From contig NZ_JACRSS010000005.1 in assembly GCF_014384805.1 (NCBI RefSeq), positions 62,001 through 126,000 on the forward strand: a stretch of 64,000 nt of DNA, in the 5' to 3' direction. The position numbers and the translations under genes were made by a program. The notes beneath the pieces were generated by a model. It did not search any database and was not told the DNA's origin. It saw only the letters and a list, made by a program, of their open reading frames with translations. This document shows, piece after piece, positions 17,231 through 25,882 of the stretch (the first letter of the stretch is position 1; each line of letters starts with the position of its first letter). The DNA is from Guopingia tenuis (lineage in GTDB: Bacteria; Bacillota; Clostridia; Christensenellales; Christensenellaceae).

Positions 17231-17611
17231 CTATTTCGCGTATTTTCCCATGGAATCCCATTCCTCCGCCTGCGCGGCGGCAAAGTTTTTGAGAACCATG
17301 GCATCCACGATTTCATCGATCACCTGCCGCTGATCCAGGGGAAGGGAATGATATTTGCTGAGCAGATCCTGGTCTGCGGAGGAAAAGGACGAATCCGCCT
17401 CCTGAAAGAGCGGGCCCTCTCCGGTTGCCAGCCAAAGGGGATTGACGTGAAATTCCCGGCATACGGAATCCATGAACCGGGCGCTGGGATTTTGCTTTTT
17501 TCCACGCAGGATCATGGAAATATAGGCCTGTGAAAAGCCGATCCGTCTTGCAAATTCCCCTTTTTTTATTCCCAAAGCGCGGATCAGCTCGTTTAACCGC
17601 GTTCCCAACAT
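17231..17611 (-). CDS. XRE-family transcriptional regulator
   Basis: A 126-residue protein starting MLGTRLNELIRALGIKKGEF, with a helix-turn-helix at residues about 5-60 (ARRIGFSQAYISMILRGKKQ, then NPSARFMDSVCREFHVNPLW). The N-terminal fold resembles phage Cro/CI-like repressors; the rest is an acidic helical tail. The start is set at 17611 behind AGAGGTGAT. It is divergent from a small gene at 17802 whose promoter overlaps an inverted repeat that is a plausible operator for it. Confidence 0.85.
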   Translation of the reverse strand: MLGTRLNELIRALGIKKGEFARRIGFSQAYISMILRGKKQNPSARFMDSVCREFHVNPLWLATGEGPLFQEADSSFSSADQDLLSKYHSLPLDQRQVIDEIVDAMVLKNFAAAQAEEWDSMGKYAK

Positions 17612-17747
17612 ATGTATCACCTCTTTCAAATAGTATCATCCAAATTTTTCTAAGTCAATAAATTGTATCACAGATTGTATTCGATTCCATGATTCCCGAT
17701 CAATTTCTAAAAAAAGGAAATTTTTTTGAAAATTCGGGAAAAAAGTG

Positions 17748-17789
17748 TTGACGAACTTAACTTAATGATATATATTTTAACTAAGTTAA
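17748..17789 (+). promoter_or_regulatory. Promoter with overlapping operator-like inverted repeat
   Basis: TTGACG (17748-17753), 17-base spacer, TATATT (17771-17776). AACTTAACTTAA (17754-17765) and TTAACTAAGTTAA (17777-17789) form an imperfect inverted repeat bracketing the -10. The divergent XRE regulator is the likely binder (inference). Confidence 0.55.
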
Positions 17790-17801
17790 AAAAGGAGTGC
17801 G

Positions 17802-18017
17802 ATGGACATGACACCGAAACGGGAGATTCTTGCAGAAATGCTCAAGAAAATGACCATCGAAGAGAAACTCAAATACCTGAACCAATCACAAAAGCAATAC
17901 TTGAATGCCTGCATGGAGCAAAAACTGTCCTGCGGCAACACAGCGCAGAGGAGAAACGGAAACACAAAAGATATCTCTTCTGCACAAAAGCACCACCAAA
18001 AGAACCCTTTGTTTTAG
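17802..18017 (+). CDS. Small hypothetical charged protein
   Basis: A 71-residue Lys/Gln/Asn-rich protein starting MDMTPKREILAEMLKKMTIE. An AGGAG (17793-17797) serves the ATG at 17802 or 17808, and a good promoter lies upstream. The first 45 residues look helical and the remainder disordered. I recognise no family. Its divergent position to an XRE repressor recalls small anti-repressors of the SinI type, but no sequence likeness supports that. It ends 64 bases before the lacI-type gene. Confidence 0.5.
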   Translation: MDMTPKREILAEMLKKMTIEEKLKYLNQSQKQYLNACMEQKLSCGNTAQRRNGNTKDISSAQKHHQKNPLF

Positions 18018-18021
18018 AAAA

Positions 18022-18039
18022 AATGTAGACGCGTACATT
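18022..18039. promoter_or_regulatory. LacI-type operator upstream of the LacI-family gene
   Basis: AATGTAGACGCGTACATT is a palindrome with two central mismatched pairs and the TGTA..C-G..TACA form of LacI/GalR operators. It matches the site at 19234, so autoregulation is likely. Confidence 0.65.
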
Positions 18040-18081
18040 CGCAACAGAATCCGGATATGGAGAAGGCAAGAGAGGTTTGGC

Positions 18082-19089
18082 ATGAATCAGCGTGAAATTG
18101 CGCGGCTGGCCGGCGTCTCCACTGCGACGGTTTCCCGGGTGATCAACAACGACCGCCGGGTGACCGAGCAAACCAGGAAACGCGTGCAGCAGGCCATTGA
18201 TGAAAACGGCTATGTGCAGAATATGAACGCCCGCAACCTTAGGGTATCCCATTCGCATGCCATCGGCTTTCTCATTTCCAATTTTGCAAATCCCTTTTTC
18301 CTGGACGTTTACTGCGGCTTTGAGCCTGTCTTGAAAAAGTTGGGATATAATATCATCATCGGGAATACCAATGAGGATATAGGGCAGGAAAAGGATGCCA
18401 TCGACCTGATGCTGCAATACCGGGTGGACGGCATTGTGGCCAGCTTTGTCGGGCCTAACAGCCAGACACTGGGAAAGATCACCCGGCTGGGCACCGAGGT
18501 CTTGCAGCTGGACCGGAAACTATCCCATTTTTCTTCAGACTGCGTGGTAATCGATAACATTGCGGGCGCCATGCAGCAGGTGGAATACCTGGCGAAGCTG
18601 GGGCATACGCGCATCGCCCTCATCAAAGGAACAGATTTTGATTCCAACGGCATCGACCGCCTGCGGGGCTTCCATATGGGAATGGAGAAAATGGGCCTGC
18701 CGGTGCGGCCGGAATATATCGTGGGCGGAGAATTTTTGGAGGATGCGGCCTATCGGGCCACCGTGGAACTGCTGTCGCGGCCGGAACGGCCGACGGCGAT
18801 TATCGCCCATAACAACCTGATGTGCATCGGAGCATACCGCGCCCTGCGGGATATGCGCATCAACATCCCGGCGGAGATCTCTCTCATTGGATTTGACGAC
18901 TTTGAATTTTCCGAGCATCTGCAGCCCAGTATCACCCTTATCGACCGCCCGGTGCGGGAGATGGGAGAACTGGCGGGGAAAATGATGATCGAGCGGATTG
19001 AAAAGACCTATACGGGCGCGGCCCGGCAGGTGGTTTTCCCCGTCCGGCTGAAGGTGGGCGGCTCCTGCAGCGTGCCGGCAGACAAATGA
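18082..19089 (+). CDS. LacI-family transcriptional regulator of the aminotransferase/ABC locus
   Basis: A 335-residue sugar-responsive repressor. Residues 1-25 (MNQREIARLAGVSTATVSRV) are the LacI helix-turn-helix, followed by the hinge helix (YVQNMNARNLR) and a periplasmic-binding-protein-like effector domain (GFLISNFANPFF to the C-terminus). The ATG at 18082 follows AGAGAGG; the frame runs 59 codons further upstream, but those residues do not match the family. Two matching operators, one before this gene and one before the aminotransferase operon, make it the likely local regulator. Confidence 0.92.
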   Translation: MNQREIARLAGVSTATVSRVINNDRRVTEQTRKRVQQAIDENGYVQNMNARNLRVSHSHAIGFLISNFANPFFLDVYCGFEPVLKKLGYNIIIGNTNEDIGQEKDAIDLMLQYRVDGIVASFVGPNSQTLGKITRLGTEVLQLDRKLSHFSSDCVVIDNIAGAMQQVEYLAKLGHTRIALIKGTDFDSNGIDRLRGFHMGMEKMGLPVRPEYIVGGEFLEDAAYRATVELLSRPERPTAIIAHNNLMCIGAYRALRDMRINIPAEISLIGFDDFEFSEHLQPSITLIDRPVREMGELAGKMMIERIEKTYTGAARQVVFPVRLKVGGSCSVPADK

Positions 19090-19219
19090 AATACTTTTCC
19101 TTTCAACTGATAAACAACGGCGTTTTTCTATAGATTCAATTTGTAAAGTTTGAAAACCGAATCGAAGGGCACCGGCAAGGATGCCGGCGAAATAAAACGG
19201 GAATGGCCCCAGGTGTATT

Positions 19220-19247
19220 TTGTGTACCCAAAATGTAAACGTATACA
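19220..19247 (+). promoter_or_regulatory. Operon promoter with LacI-type operator over the -10 box
   Basis: TTGTGT (19220-19225), 16-base spacer, TATACA (19242-19247). The operator TGTAAACGTATACA (19234-19247) covers the -10 element, so bound repressor would block polymerase. Confidence 0.65.
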
Positions 19248-19304
19248 GAGCCGGGCCGCTCCCATGAAAGAACCTTTTTAAGAAAACAAAGGAGGCTATG
19301 CAAA

Positions 19305-20741
19305 ATGTGTGAAGGAAAATGCAGCGGATGCGCGGGGAAGAAATGCGGGGAATACCGGGCGCTTCCCGGGGAAAAATCCAAGAAAATCAAGGAGGACCTG
19401 TTCAAATATGAATCCGGCGGCACCTTTTGGCGGGTGACCAACGATTCCGCAGACCGCATTCCCGTCTATGAAAAGATGGAAGGGCTGCGCATGTGGGACG
19501 TGGACGGCAATGAATATATCGATACCTATGGCCAGTTTGCGGCCTCCTGCCTGGGGCATGCGCCGGGGCAGCTCATCGATGCCGTGACCGATCAGATGCG
19601 GACACTCATGCATGTTTCGGGGGATACGCCCAACGTGCCCCGGGCGCAGCTGGTGAAAAAGCTGGCGGAAGAGGTGGCTCCCGGGGATATGCGGGGAGAC
19701 GCTAAGGTACAGTTTGAACTGGGCGGAAGCGGCGCCGTGGAGCTGGCGCTGCAGATCGCAGAATATTCCCAGAAGGACCCGCAAAACGATTTTATCTCCT
19801 TCTTTGGCGCCTATCATGGCCGGACGACGGCGGCGCTGACCGTGGCTCCCAACATCTATTTCCGGGACCGGCTCCCCACCATGGCCCAGAAGGTCACGCG
19901 GGTGCCATACGCCTATTGCTACCGCTGCCACTATGGCATGGAATACCCCAGCTGCGACATGTACTGCGTGAAATACTTAAAGAAGCTGTTTGAGTCGCCG
20001 GAATACGGCATCTATGACCCAACAACCAAGACCAACAGCATCGCGGCCATCATCGTCGAACCCGCTCAGTTCCATACCGGCGGCATCTATCCCCCGGCGG
20101 AATTTATCCAGGGCGTGCGGGAGGTATGTGACGAATACGGTCTTGTCATGATCGATGACGAAATCGCCGTGGGCATGGGGCGCAGCGGAAAATGGTGGTG
20201 CATTGAGAATTACGGCGTCACCCCGGACATGATCACTACATCCAAGGCGCTTTCCGGCGGTGTTTGGCCGCTTTCCGCCGTAATCGGCAAAAACAAGGTG
20301 ATGGACGTCTGGAACGAGCATCCGGATAAACATATGGGCACCTGGCACGGCAACGCCGTGGGGGCCCGGGCGGCGCTGACCGTCATCGACGAGATTCAGA
20401 AGAACGGATATCTGGAGAAGAACGCCGAACACGGCCGCTATTTCCTGGATGGCCTCAAGCAGATCCAGAAGAAGCACCCCATGGTGGGCGACGTGCAGGG
20501 CATCGGCCTGGGCCTGAGCCTGGAGATGGTGCGGGATAAAAAGACCAAGGAGCCGGCGGAGGCAGAAACCATTGCGGTCATCAGAAAGGCGCTGGAATAT
20601 GGCATGACCATCTGCCGGGCGGCCTACTACGGCAACCGGATGACTTTCATGCCCGGCTATATCGTGACCAAGAAGGATATTGACCTGATGCTGGATATCA
20701 CGGATCGCTGCATCAGCGAGGTGGAGGCGGGAGATTTCTGA
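19305..20741 (+). CDS. Class III PLP-dependent aminotransferase with Cys-rich N-terminus
   Basis: A 478-residue fold-type I aminotransferase related to GABA/ornithine/alanine-glyoxylate enzymes. The PLP lysine is Lys314 in TTSKALSGG; FGAYHGRTTAAL, IIVEPAQ and MIDDEIAVGMGRSG are family motifs. The internal segment YRCHYGMEYPSCDMYC is common in this class. The extra N-terminus MCEGKCSGCAGKKCGEY (Cys2, 6, 9, 14) is unusual and could bind metal. It is the first gene of a LacI-controlled operon with a sugar-type importer, so its substrate may be an amino sugar, an amino polyol, or a keto group made from the imported compound. The substrate is not determined. Confidence 0.88.
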   Translation: MCEGKCSGCAGKKCGEYRALPGEKSKKIKEDLFKYESGGTFWRVTNDSADRIPVYEKMEGLRMWDVDGNEYIDTYGQFAASCLGHAPGQLIDAVTDQMRTLMHVSGDTPNVPRAQLVKKLAEEVAPGDMRGDAKVQFELGGSGAVELALQIAEYSQKDPQNDFISFFGAYHGRTTAALTVAPNIYFRDRLPTMAQKVTRVPYAYCYRCHYGMEYPSCDMYCVKYLKKLFESPEYGIYDPTTKTNSIAAIIVEPAQFHTGGIYPPAEFIQGVREVCDEYGLVMIDDEIAVGMGRSGKWWCIENYGVTPDMITTSKALSGGVWPLSAVIGKNKVMDVWNEHPDKHMGTWHGNAVGARAALTVIDEIQKNGYLEKNAEHGRYFLDGLKQIQKKHPMVGDVQGIGLGLSLEMVRDKKTKEPAEAETIAVIRKALEYGMTICRAAYYGNRMTFMPGYIVTKKDIDLMLDITDRCISEVEAGDF

Positions 20742-20764
20742 TCCCCCTGGCATGGAACCCCTGC

Positions 20765-20787
20765 GGAGGCCCGGAGCAAGGGCCTCC
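20765..20787 (+). other. Intergenic hairpin before the binding-protein gene
   Basis: GGAGGCCC (20765-20772) pairs with GGGCCTCC (20780-20787). No T-run follows, so it is more likely an mRNA processing or stability element than a terminator. Confidence 0.5.
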
Positions 20788-20810
20788 CATGAAATAAAAA
20801 GGAGGAAATT

Positions 20811-21785
20811 ATGAAAAAGAAGGTAGGTTTGGTATTTTTGGCGCTGGTTCTCTGCCTGTCCATTGTGGGATGCAGCGGGACGGAGACGATCTCCATCGGC
20901 GCGATTCCCCAGGACCCCAGCGTGGAATTCTATACCCGGATGGTGGAGGGATACCAGGACGGAGCCAAGGAAATGGGCGTGGAACTGGATGTCCAGTATT
21001 CCAATAACAACGTGGAAGAGGAAACCCGCCTCACCGAAGCGTTCATCAGCCAGGGAAGCTCGGGTGTGATTGTCAACCCCATCGACAGCGTCGCTATCGC
21101 AGGCCCCATCCAAAAGGCAAAGAATGCGGGCAAACACATTGTTCTTACTGACGTGACGCCGGAGGACGACCCGGGCGCGACCGCCATTGTGACCTCGGAT
21201 AACTATTCCGGCGGCAAGGCTGCGGGAGAGATGATGATGGAAATGCTTCCTAATGGGGGCAAGATCATCATGACCAAATTCAAGTTTAGTTCTATCGCCA
21301 TGGACGACCGCTATAACGGCTTCCAGGACGCCATCGCCGGCTCCAACATTGAAATTGTCGATACTATCGACGTGGACGGCACCCGGGAAGACACTCTTGC
21401 CAAGATCACGCCCATGCTGAGCAAATATCCGGATCTGGCCGGCATCTTCTGCTCTCAGGGCGACCCGGCGATTGGATGTCTGGCGGCAGTGGACGCGGCC
21501 AACATGAGCGATCAGGTCACCATTCTCAGCTATGACGTGGAATCCGAAGTGGCGGAGGCCATTAAACAGGGATCGGCCATCAAGGGCGGCGTCACCCAGT
21601 TCCCCTATGTCATGGGCTATGAGGCCGTGCGGCAGACCGTGCGCGCCATCCGCGGCGAGGAATATGAAAAGCTCATCGAGCTGCCTGTGCTTCCCGTGAC
21701 CAAGGACAACGTGCAGGAGCTGATTGACGATCAGGCAGAGTTTTTAAAGAAATACGGCGGATATGACCTGGCGGCGGGAAAATAA
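20811..21785 (+). CDS. Sugar ABC transporter substrate-binding lipoprotein (RbsB family)
   Basis: A 324-residue lipoprotein: signal peptide with Cys21 in the lipobox (SIVGC), then a two-lobed periplasmic-binding-protein type 1 domain (ISIGAIPQDPSVEFYTRMVEG, GVIVNPIDSVAIAG, LAGIFCSQGDPAIG). The fold matches ribose/galactose/autoinducer-2 binding proteins. It captures the substrate outside the membrane for the permease and ATPase that follow. Hairpins on both sides of the gene may raise its message level. Specificity is unknown; the missing conserved Trp/Asp pattern of RbsB argues against plain ribose. Confidence 0.92.
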   Translation: MKKKVGLVFLALVLCLSIVGCSGTETISIGAIPQDPSVEFYTRMVEGYQDGAKEMGVELDVQYSNNNVEEETRLTEAFISQGSSGVIVNPIDSVAIAGPIQKAKNAGKHIVLTDVTPEDDPGATAIVTSDNYSGGKAAGEMMMEMLPNGGKIIMTKFKFSSIAMDDRYNGFQDAIAGSNIEIVDTIDVDGTREDTLAKITPMLSKYPDLAGIFCSQGDPAIGCLAAVDAANMSDQVTILSYDVESEVAEAIKQGSAIKGGVTQFPYVMGYEAVRQTVRAIRGEEYEKLIELPVLPVTKDNVQELIDDQAEFLKKYGGYDLAAGK

Positions 21786-21815
21786 ACACCCGTAAAGCAG
21801 CGCAATAACGACTGT

Positions 21816-21843
21816 GCCCGCGGCGGAGGTTTCCGCTGCGGGC
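21816..21843 (+). other. Strong intergenic hairpin after the binding-protein gene
   Basis: A 12-bp stem with one G-U pair (21816-21827 with 21832-21843), loop GGTT, no T-run. Its position inside the operon suits 3' protection of the binding-protein transcript. Confidence 0.6.
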
Positions 21844-21864
21844 AGTTAAAGGGGTGAAAAGGCA

Positions 21865-23403
21865 TTGGAAGAGAACATCGTAACGTTGCGGGGCATTGGA
21901 AAGGCTTTCAACGGCGTGCAGGTGCTTTCCCAGGTGGACCTGGATTTTAAAAAGGGAGAGGTGCATGCCCTGGTGGGAGAAAACGGCGCGGGAAAGTCCA
22001 CGCTGATGAAAATTCTCATGGGCATCTATGACCGCACCCAGGGAGAAATTGTCATTGATGGGAAGGAGATGGACGAAACCTATTCCATCAACACCGCGCG
22101 GGCTAACGGCATCAACATGGTGCCGCAGGAACTGGCGCTGGTCCCGGCGCTCTCGGTCGGGGAAAATATCATGATGGGCCGGAAAAAGGGAAACCATGGG
22201 TTTTTCAGCCTGAAAAAAACGCAGCAGGAGGCCATTCCCTATCTGAACCAGCTGGGAATCACGGTTTCCCCGGAGGTGCGGGTGGATAGCCTGCCCATCT
22301 CCTACCGCCAAATGGTCTCCATTGCAAAGACCTGCGCGGACGACGCCAAGCTCATCATCATGGATGAGCCGACATCCTCCCTCTCCAAAGAGGAAGTGGA
22401 TGAGCTGATGGCGGTCATCCGCAGGCTCAAGGAGGATGGAAAGACCATCATCTATATATCGCATCTGCTGGATGAGATTTTCGCCATTTCCGACCGCATC
22501 ACCGTGTTGCGGGACGGGAAAAAGATCGTGACTAAACGGACGGAGGAGCTGACGCAGCGCGAGCTCATCTCCTATATGGTGGGGGAAGATCTGCTCCATA
22601 CCCAGGAGGCGCTCCGGGAGGACGGCGAGGAGGGAGAGGATATCCTCCGCTCCGCCGGGGAGACGCCCGTGCTGGAGCTTAAGGATATACGGCGCAGGGG
22701 AACGGATAAGCGCGTGTCCCTGCGGCTCTACCCCGGCGAGATCGTGGGGGTTACGGGCCTGATCGGCGCGGGGAAAACCGAGCTGATCCGCAGCATCATC
22801 GGGCTGGACAAAATGGACGAGGGGCAGATTTTTGTGAAGGGCAGGCCGGTAACCATCCGCTCGCCCCGGGATGCCTATGCTCTGCGCATTGCGACCGTGC
22901 CCGAGGACCGCAAGCTGGAAGGGCTGGCCCTCATCCGCAGCGTCCGGGAAAATATCTCCATGACGCAGAAATACCGCAAATCCATCAGCCGCGCGGGCTT
23001 TATCGACAAGAAAAAGGAACGGGAAAATGCGCTTTCCCATATCGAAAAGCTGAACACCAAGGTGGCGGATCTGGAACAGCGGGTGCTGAAACTGTCCGGC
23101 GGCAACCAGCAGAAGATCGTGATTTCCAAGGCGCTTTTGTCCGGGCCGGAGATCCTCATTATGGATGAACCCACCCGGGGCATCGACGTGGGCGCCAAGG
23201 CGACGATCTATCAGCTGCTTCAGGAATTGAAAAAAGAGGGCATGGCGATTCTCTATTTCTCCTCGGATGTTTCCGAGATGTCCTTTGTGGGCGACCGTGT
23301 GCTGGTCATGCGGGAAGGAGAGATCGTGCGGGAGCTTCCCAAAAAACAGGCGACCGTGGAAAACATGCTGAACTACATGGCAGGGGGAACAAGCAATGAA
23401 TAA
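21865..23403 (+). CDS. Sugar ABC transporter ATP-binding protein (RbsA/MglA family)
   Basis: A 512-residue duplicated ATPase. The first half has Walker A GENGAGKST, Walker B LIIMDEPTSSL and an unusual signature region (LPISYRQMV). The second half has GLIGAGKTE (no canonical GKS/T serine, as usual in this family), LSGGNQQK and LIMDEPTRGIDVG. It energises carbohydrate import by the neighbouring permease. Translation starts at a TTG behind AGGGGTGAAAA. The end overlaps the permease start by 8 bases, implying coupling. Confidence 0.93.
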   Translation: MEENIVTLRGIGKAFNGVQVLSQVDLDFKKGEVHALVGENGAGKSTLMKILMGIYDRTQGEIVIDGKEMDETYSINTARANGINMVPQELALVPALSVGENIMMGRKKGNHGFFSLKKTQQEAIPYLNQLGITVSPEVRVDSLPISYRQMVSIAKTCADDAKLIIMDEPTSSLSKEEVDELMAVIRRLKEDGKTIIYISHLLDEIFAISDRITVLRDGKKIVTKRTEELTQRELISYMVGEDLLHTQEALREDGEEGEDILRSAGETPVLELKDIRRRGTDKRVSLRLYPGEIVGVTGLIGAGKTELIRSIIGLDKMDEGQIFVKGRPVTIRSPRDAYALRIATVPEDRKLEGLALIRSVRENISMTQKYRKSISRAGFIDKKKERENALSHIEKLNTKVADLEQRVLKLSGGNQQKIVISKALLSGPEILIMDEPTRGIDVGAKATIYQLLQELKKEGMAILYFSSDVSEMSFVGDRVLVMREGEIVRELPKKQATVENMLNYMAGGTSNE

Positions 23404-24370
23404 CAACAAAATTGGAGGAACAACGCTCTGGCAGCGGCTCAGGAGCAACCTGTCCCAATATGCGGGCGTTCTGGCGGCGCTGGTGGTTCTGATCGTCGTG
23501 GCGACCATCTTCAAGCCAGTTTTTCTGAGCGGCGATAATATCGTCAACATGATCGTCAACAGCACGACCATCGGTCTCGCAGCATTCGGCATGACCTTTG
23601 TCATCCTGACGGGCGGCATCGATCTTTCCGTGGGCGCTCTGGCAGCCCTGACCGGCGTTTTTGCCGCCGATCTTTTGGGCCGGGGCGTACCGATGGGCGT
23701 GGTGATCCCTCTGGGGATTATAGCGGGAGCGCTGGTCGGCATGGGTGTGGGAGCGATTATCGCAAAAACCAATATCCCGCCCTTTATCGTCACGCTGGGG
23801 CTGACCAATATCTATAGCGGCCTGGCCATTGCCTATAACGACGGATATCCCGTCCCCATTGCGCTGGAAGATCCTTTCACTGTATTGGGCAACGGAAAAA
23901 TTCTCGGCATCCCCACGCCCATCCTGGTGCTGATTGCCGCGTTTATCATCTGCTATATCATATTGAACAAGACAAACGTCGGGCGCAATGTTTTCATCAT
24001 CGGCGGAAACAAGGAGGCGGCCCGGCTTTCGGGAATCAGCGTCACCAAAACCACCATGTTCAGCTTTGCCATTCACTGCGCCCTGGTGGCCCTTGCGGGA
24101 ATGATTCTGGCGTCGCGCCTTTATTCCGGCCTGCCCTCTGCGGGCAAAAACATGGAGATGAACGCCATCACCGCTGTGGTTCTGGGCGGCACCAGCATGA
24201 CGGGCGGCGATGGCAATATCATCGGCACGGTCATCGGCGTGCTTCTATTGCAGGTGCTTTTGAACGTGATGACAATTTTCAGTTTTCCGGCCTTCCTGCA
24301 GTCGCTGGTGCAGGGCGTGATCGTGATCGTCGCGGTGCTCTATGACTATCTGCGCAAAAAGAAGATCTGA
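23396..24370 (+). CDS. Sugar ABC transporter permease (RbsC family)
   Basis: A 324-residue permease with about eight to ten membrane segments. LTGGIDLSVGALAALTG and the later loop ALVALAGMILASRLYSGLPS are typical of ribose/xylose-type permeases (BPD_transp_2). It likely works as a homodimer with the RbsA-like ATPase. It overlaps the ATPase gene by 8 bases and is followed 34 bases later by the FucI-like gene in the same operon. Confidence 0.93.
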   Translation: MNNNKIGGTTLWQRLRSNLSQYAGVLAALVVLIVVATIFKPVFLSGDNIVNMIVNSTTIGLAAFGMTFVILTGGIDLSVGALAALTGVFAADLLGRGVPMGVVIPLGIIAGALVGMGVGAIIAKTNIPPFIVTLGLTNIYSGLAIAYNDGYPVPIALEDPFTVLGNGKILGIPTPILVLIAAFIICYIILNKTNVGRNVFIIGGNKEAARLSGISVTKTTMFSFAIHCALVALAGMILASRLYSGLPSAGKNMEMNAITAVVLGGTSMTGGDGNIIGTVIGVLLLQVLLNVMTIFSFPAFLQSLVQGVIVIVAVLYDYLRKKKI

Positions 24371-24404
24371 CCATCAACAACAATAGGAGAACGGGATAGA
24401 GAAT

Positions 24405-25742
24405 ATGGGAAAAGTAAAGATTGGACTTATTTGTGTTTCTCTCGAAGGAGAGCATACCGAGCTGGCCCAGAAATTTCTGCGGGAGGCCCGGCAGGCTTTA
24501 GAGGCCGCCGGTGTGGGAGTCGTCAACCCCCAGGACCCCGTCACGCTGGACGGCGGCCAGGTGGCGGCCCAGTGCCGTGCGGCGCAGGAGGCAGGAGCGG
24601 AGGGAATCGTCTATATGGCCGGGACCTGGCTGCTGGCCACGCATATCGTGGACGCGGTTTTACAGAGCAGCCTGCCTGCGGCGGTCTGGGGAATCCCAGA
24701 GCCGGTGTCTTTTTCCTCGGTGGGATGCAATGTCGTGCATGGCGCATTGGATGAAATGAACATCCCCCATAAGCTGCTCTATGGAATGCCGGGGGATCCC
24801 GGGGTCTTGGAGGAAATCCGGGCCTTCGCGCAGGCAGCGCAGGCCGTGAGAAAGCTGAAAAACGCTCGGATGGGCCTCATCGGCGGACGCACCATCTGCG
24901 CCTATCCCACGGCGGCGGATCCGAACCAGATCAAGGCCCTGTTCGGCACGGAGGTCGAACATATCGACCAGCTGGTGCTGCTGGAAAAGGCAAAGCAGGT
25001 TCCGGATGCCCGGGCGGAAGAATGGCTGAAGGCGGCGCGGGGGCGCTATGGAAGCATGAACGTTTCGGCTGAGACGCTGAAAAAATCCGCCAAGGTCTAT
25101 TTTGCCTTAAAGGAGATCGTCCGGGAATATGCGTTGGATTTCTTTTCCGTCAAATGTATCGGAGAATTTTTGGATACCTATACCTCCTGCTGCCTGGCTC
25201 TCTCGGCGCTGAATGACGAGGGGATTCCGGCCCAATGCCAATGCAATCTGAATGCGGCGGTTTCCGGATATGTGCTAAGTCTCCTTGCCGGAGAGCCGGC
25301 CTATTTTGGGGATATTAACATGGTGGATACGCGGGACGGCGTCGCCCGGCTCATCAACTGCGGTTCGATTCCCGGCCGCCTGGCTTCTGCCGACCAGGAG
25401 ATTCAGATTGTGGAGCAATATGCCTATATGGGCCTGGGGAGGGGAGCCAGCACGCTGTTCTGCATGAAACCCGGCCGCATCACCTTTGGAACGCTGGGGC
25501 GCGTGGACGGTCGGTATGTCATGAGCATCGCCGGAGGCGAGGCATTTTCCCAGCCTTTGGAGAAGCTCCGGGAGGTGCGCAGCTGGGCCCAGGGGTTTGT
25601 CCGGCTGGACGGCAATCCCCAGGAATTTTTCCGCAATATCCGCTGCAATCACAGCGTGGCGGCCTATGGAGACCATCGTCTGGCCCTCCGGGAATTTTGC
25701 CGTCAGACCGGGGTGTTTGCCTTGGATAACGACGCAATATGA
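24405..25742 (+). CDS. L-fucose/L-arabinose isomerase-family protein
   Basis: A 445-residue protein whose fold signature (GLICVSLEGEH at the N-terminus, EGIVYMAGTWLLATHIVDA, IPAQCQCNLNAAVSGYVLSL, NCGSIPG) matches the FucI/AraA-like group of ketol isomerases. Members interconvert aldoses and ketoses with a divalent metal, but many operon-bound members have unknown substrates. Here it closes the LacI-aminotransferase-ABC operon and probably acts on the imported sugar or on its transamination partner. GGAGAACGGG precedes the ATG. Confidence 0.8.
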   Translation: MGKVKIGLICVSLEGEHTELAQKFLREARQALEAAGVGVVNPQDPVTLDGGQVAAQCRAAQEAGAEGIVYMAGTWLLATHIVDAVLQSSLPAAVWGIPEPVSFSSVGCNVVHGALDEMNIPHKLLYGMPGDPGVLEEIRAFAQAAQAVRKLKNARMGLIGGRTICAYPTAADPNQIKALFGTEVEHIDQLVLLEKAKQVPDARAEEWLKAARGRYGSMNVSAETLKKSAKVYFALKEIVREYALDFFSVKCIGEFLDTYTSCCLALSALNDEGIPAQCQCNLNAAVSGYVLSLLAGEPAYFGDINMVDTRDGVARLINCGSIPGRLASADQEIQIVEQYAYMGLGRGASTLFCMKPGRITFGTLGRVDGRYVMSIAGGEAFSQPLEKLREVRSWAQGFVRLDGNPQEFFRNIRCNHSVAAYGDHRLALREFCRQTGVFALDNDAI

Positions 25743-25776
25743 CGGGAAATAGACACGCTGCACCATAAAATAACGC

Positions 25777-25813
25777 GGCCGGTGTTCTCCGCTGGAAACG
25801 GCGGAAACACCGG
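25777..25813 (+). terminator. Hairpin at the end of the sugar operon
   Basis: GGCCGGTGTT and AACACCGGCTG form the outer stem, CCGC/GCGG the inner one. Only a weak T tract (TGTGTCTAT) follows, so termination is probable but not certain. Confidence 0.5.
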
Positions 25814-25882
25814 CTGTGTCTATAATGGGCCAACGCTTTGGGGAAGATGGCCTTTTTTTGTGCAGTGAAAATCCGTCGGAGT

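Noticed and set aside
21673..23808. 711-codon minus-strand open frame across the ABC ATPase gene
   Set aside because: It is the antisense shadow of two well-supported genes. It has no ribosome site, and its Pro/His/Arg-rich peptide is typical of GC-rich mirror frames.
24405..25742. Naming the FucI-family gene fucI or araA
   Set aside because: The protein is shorter than FucI, the pathway kinases and aldolases are absent, and the operon partner is an aminotransferase.
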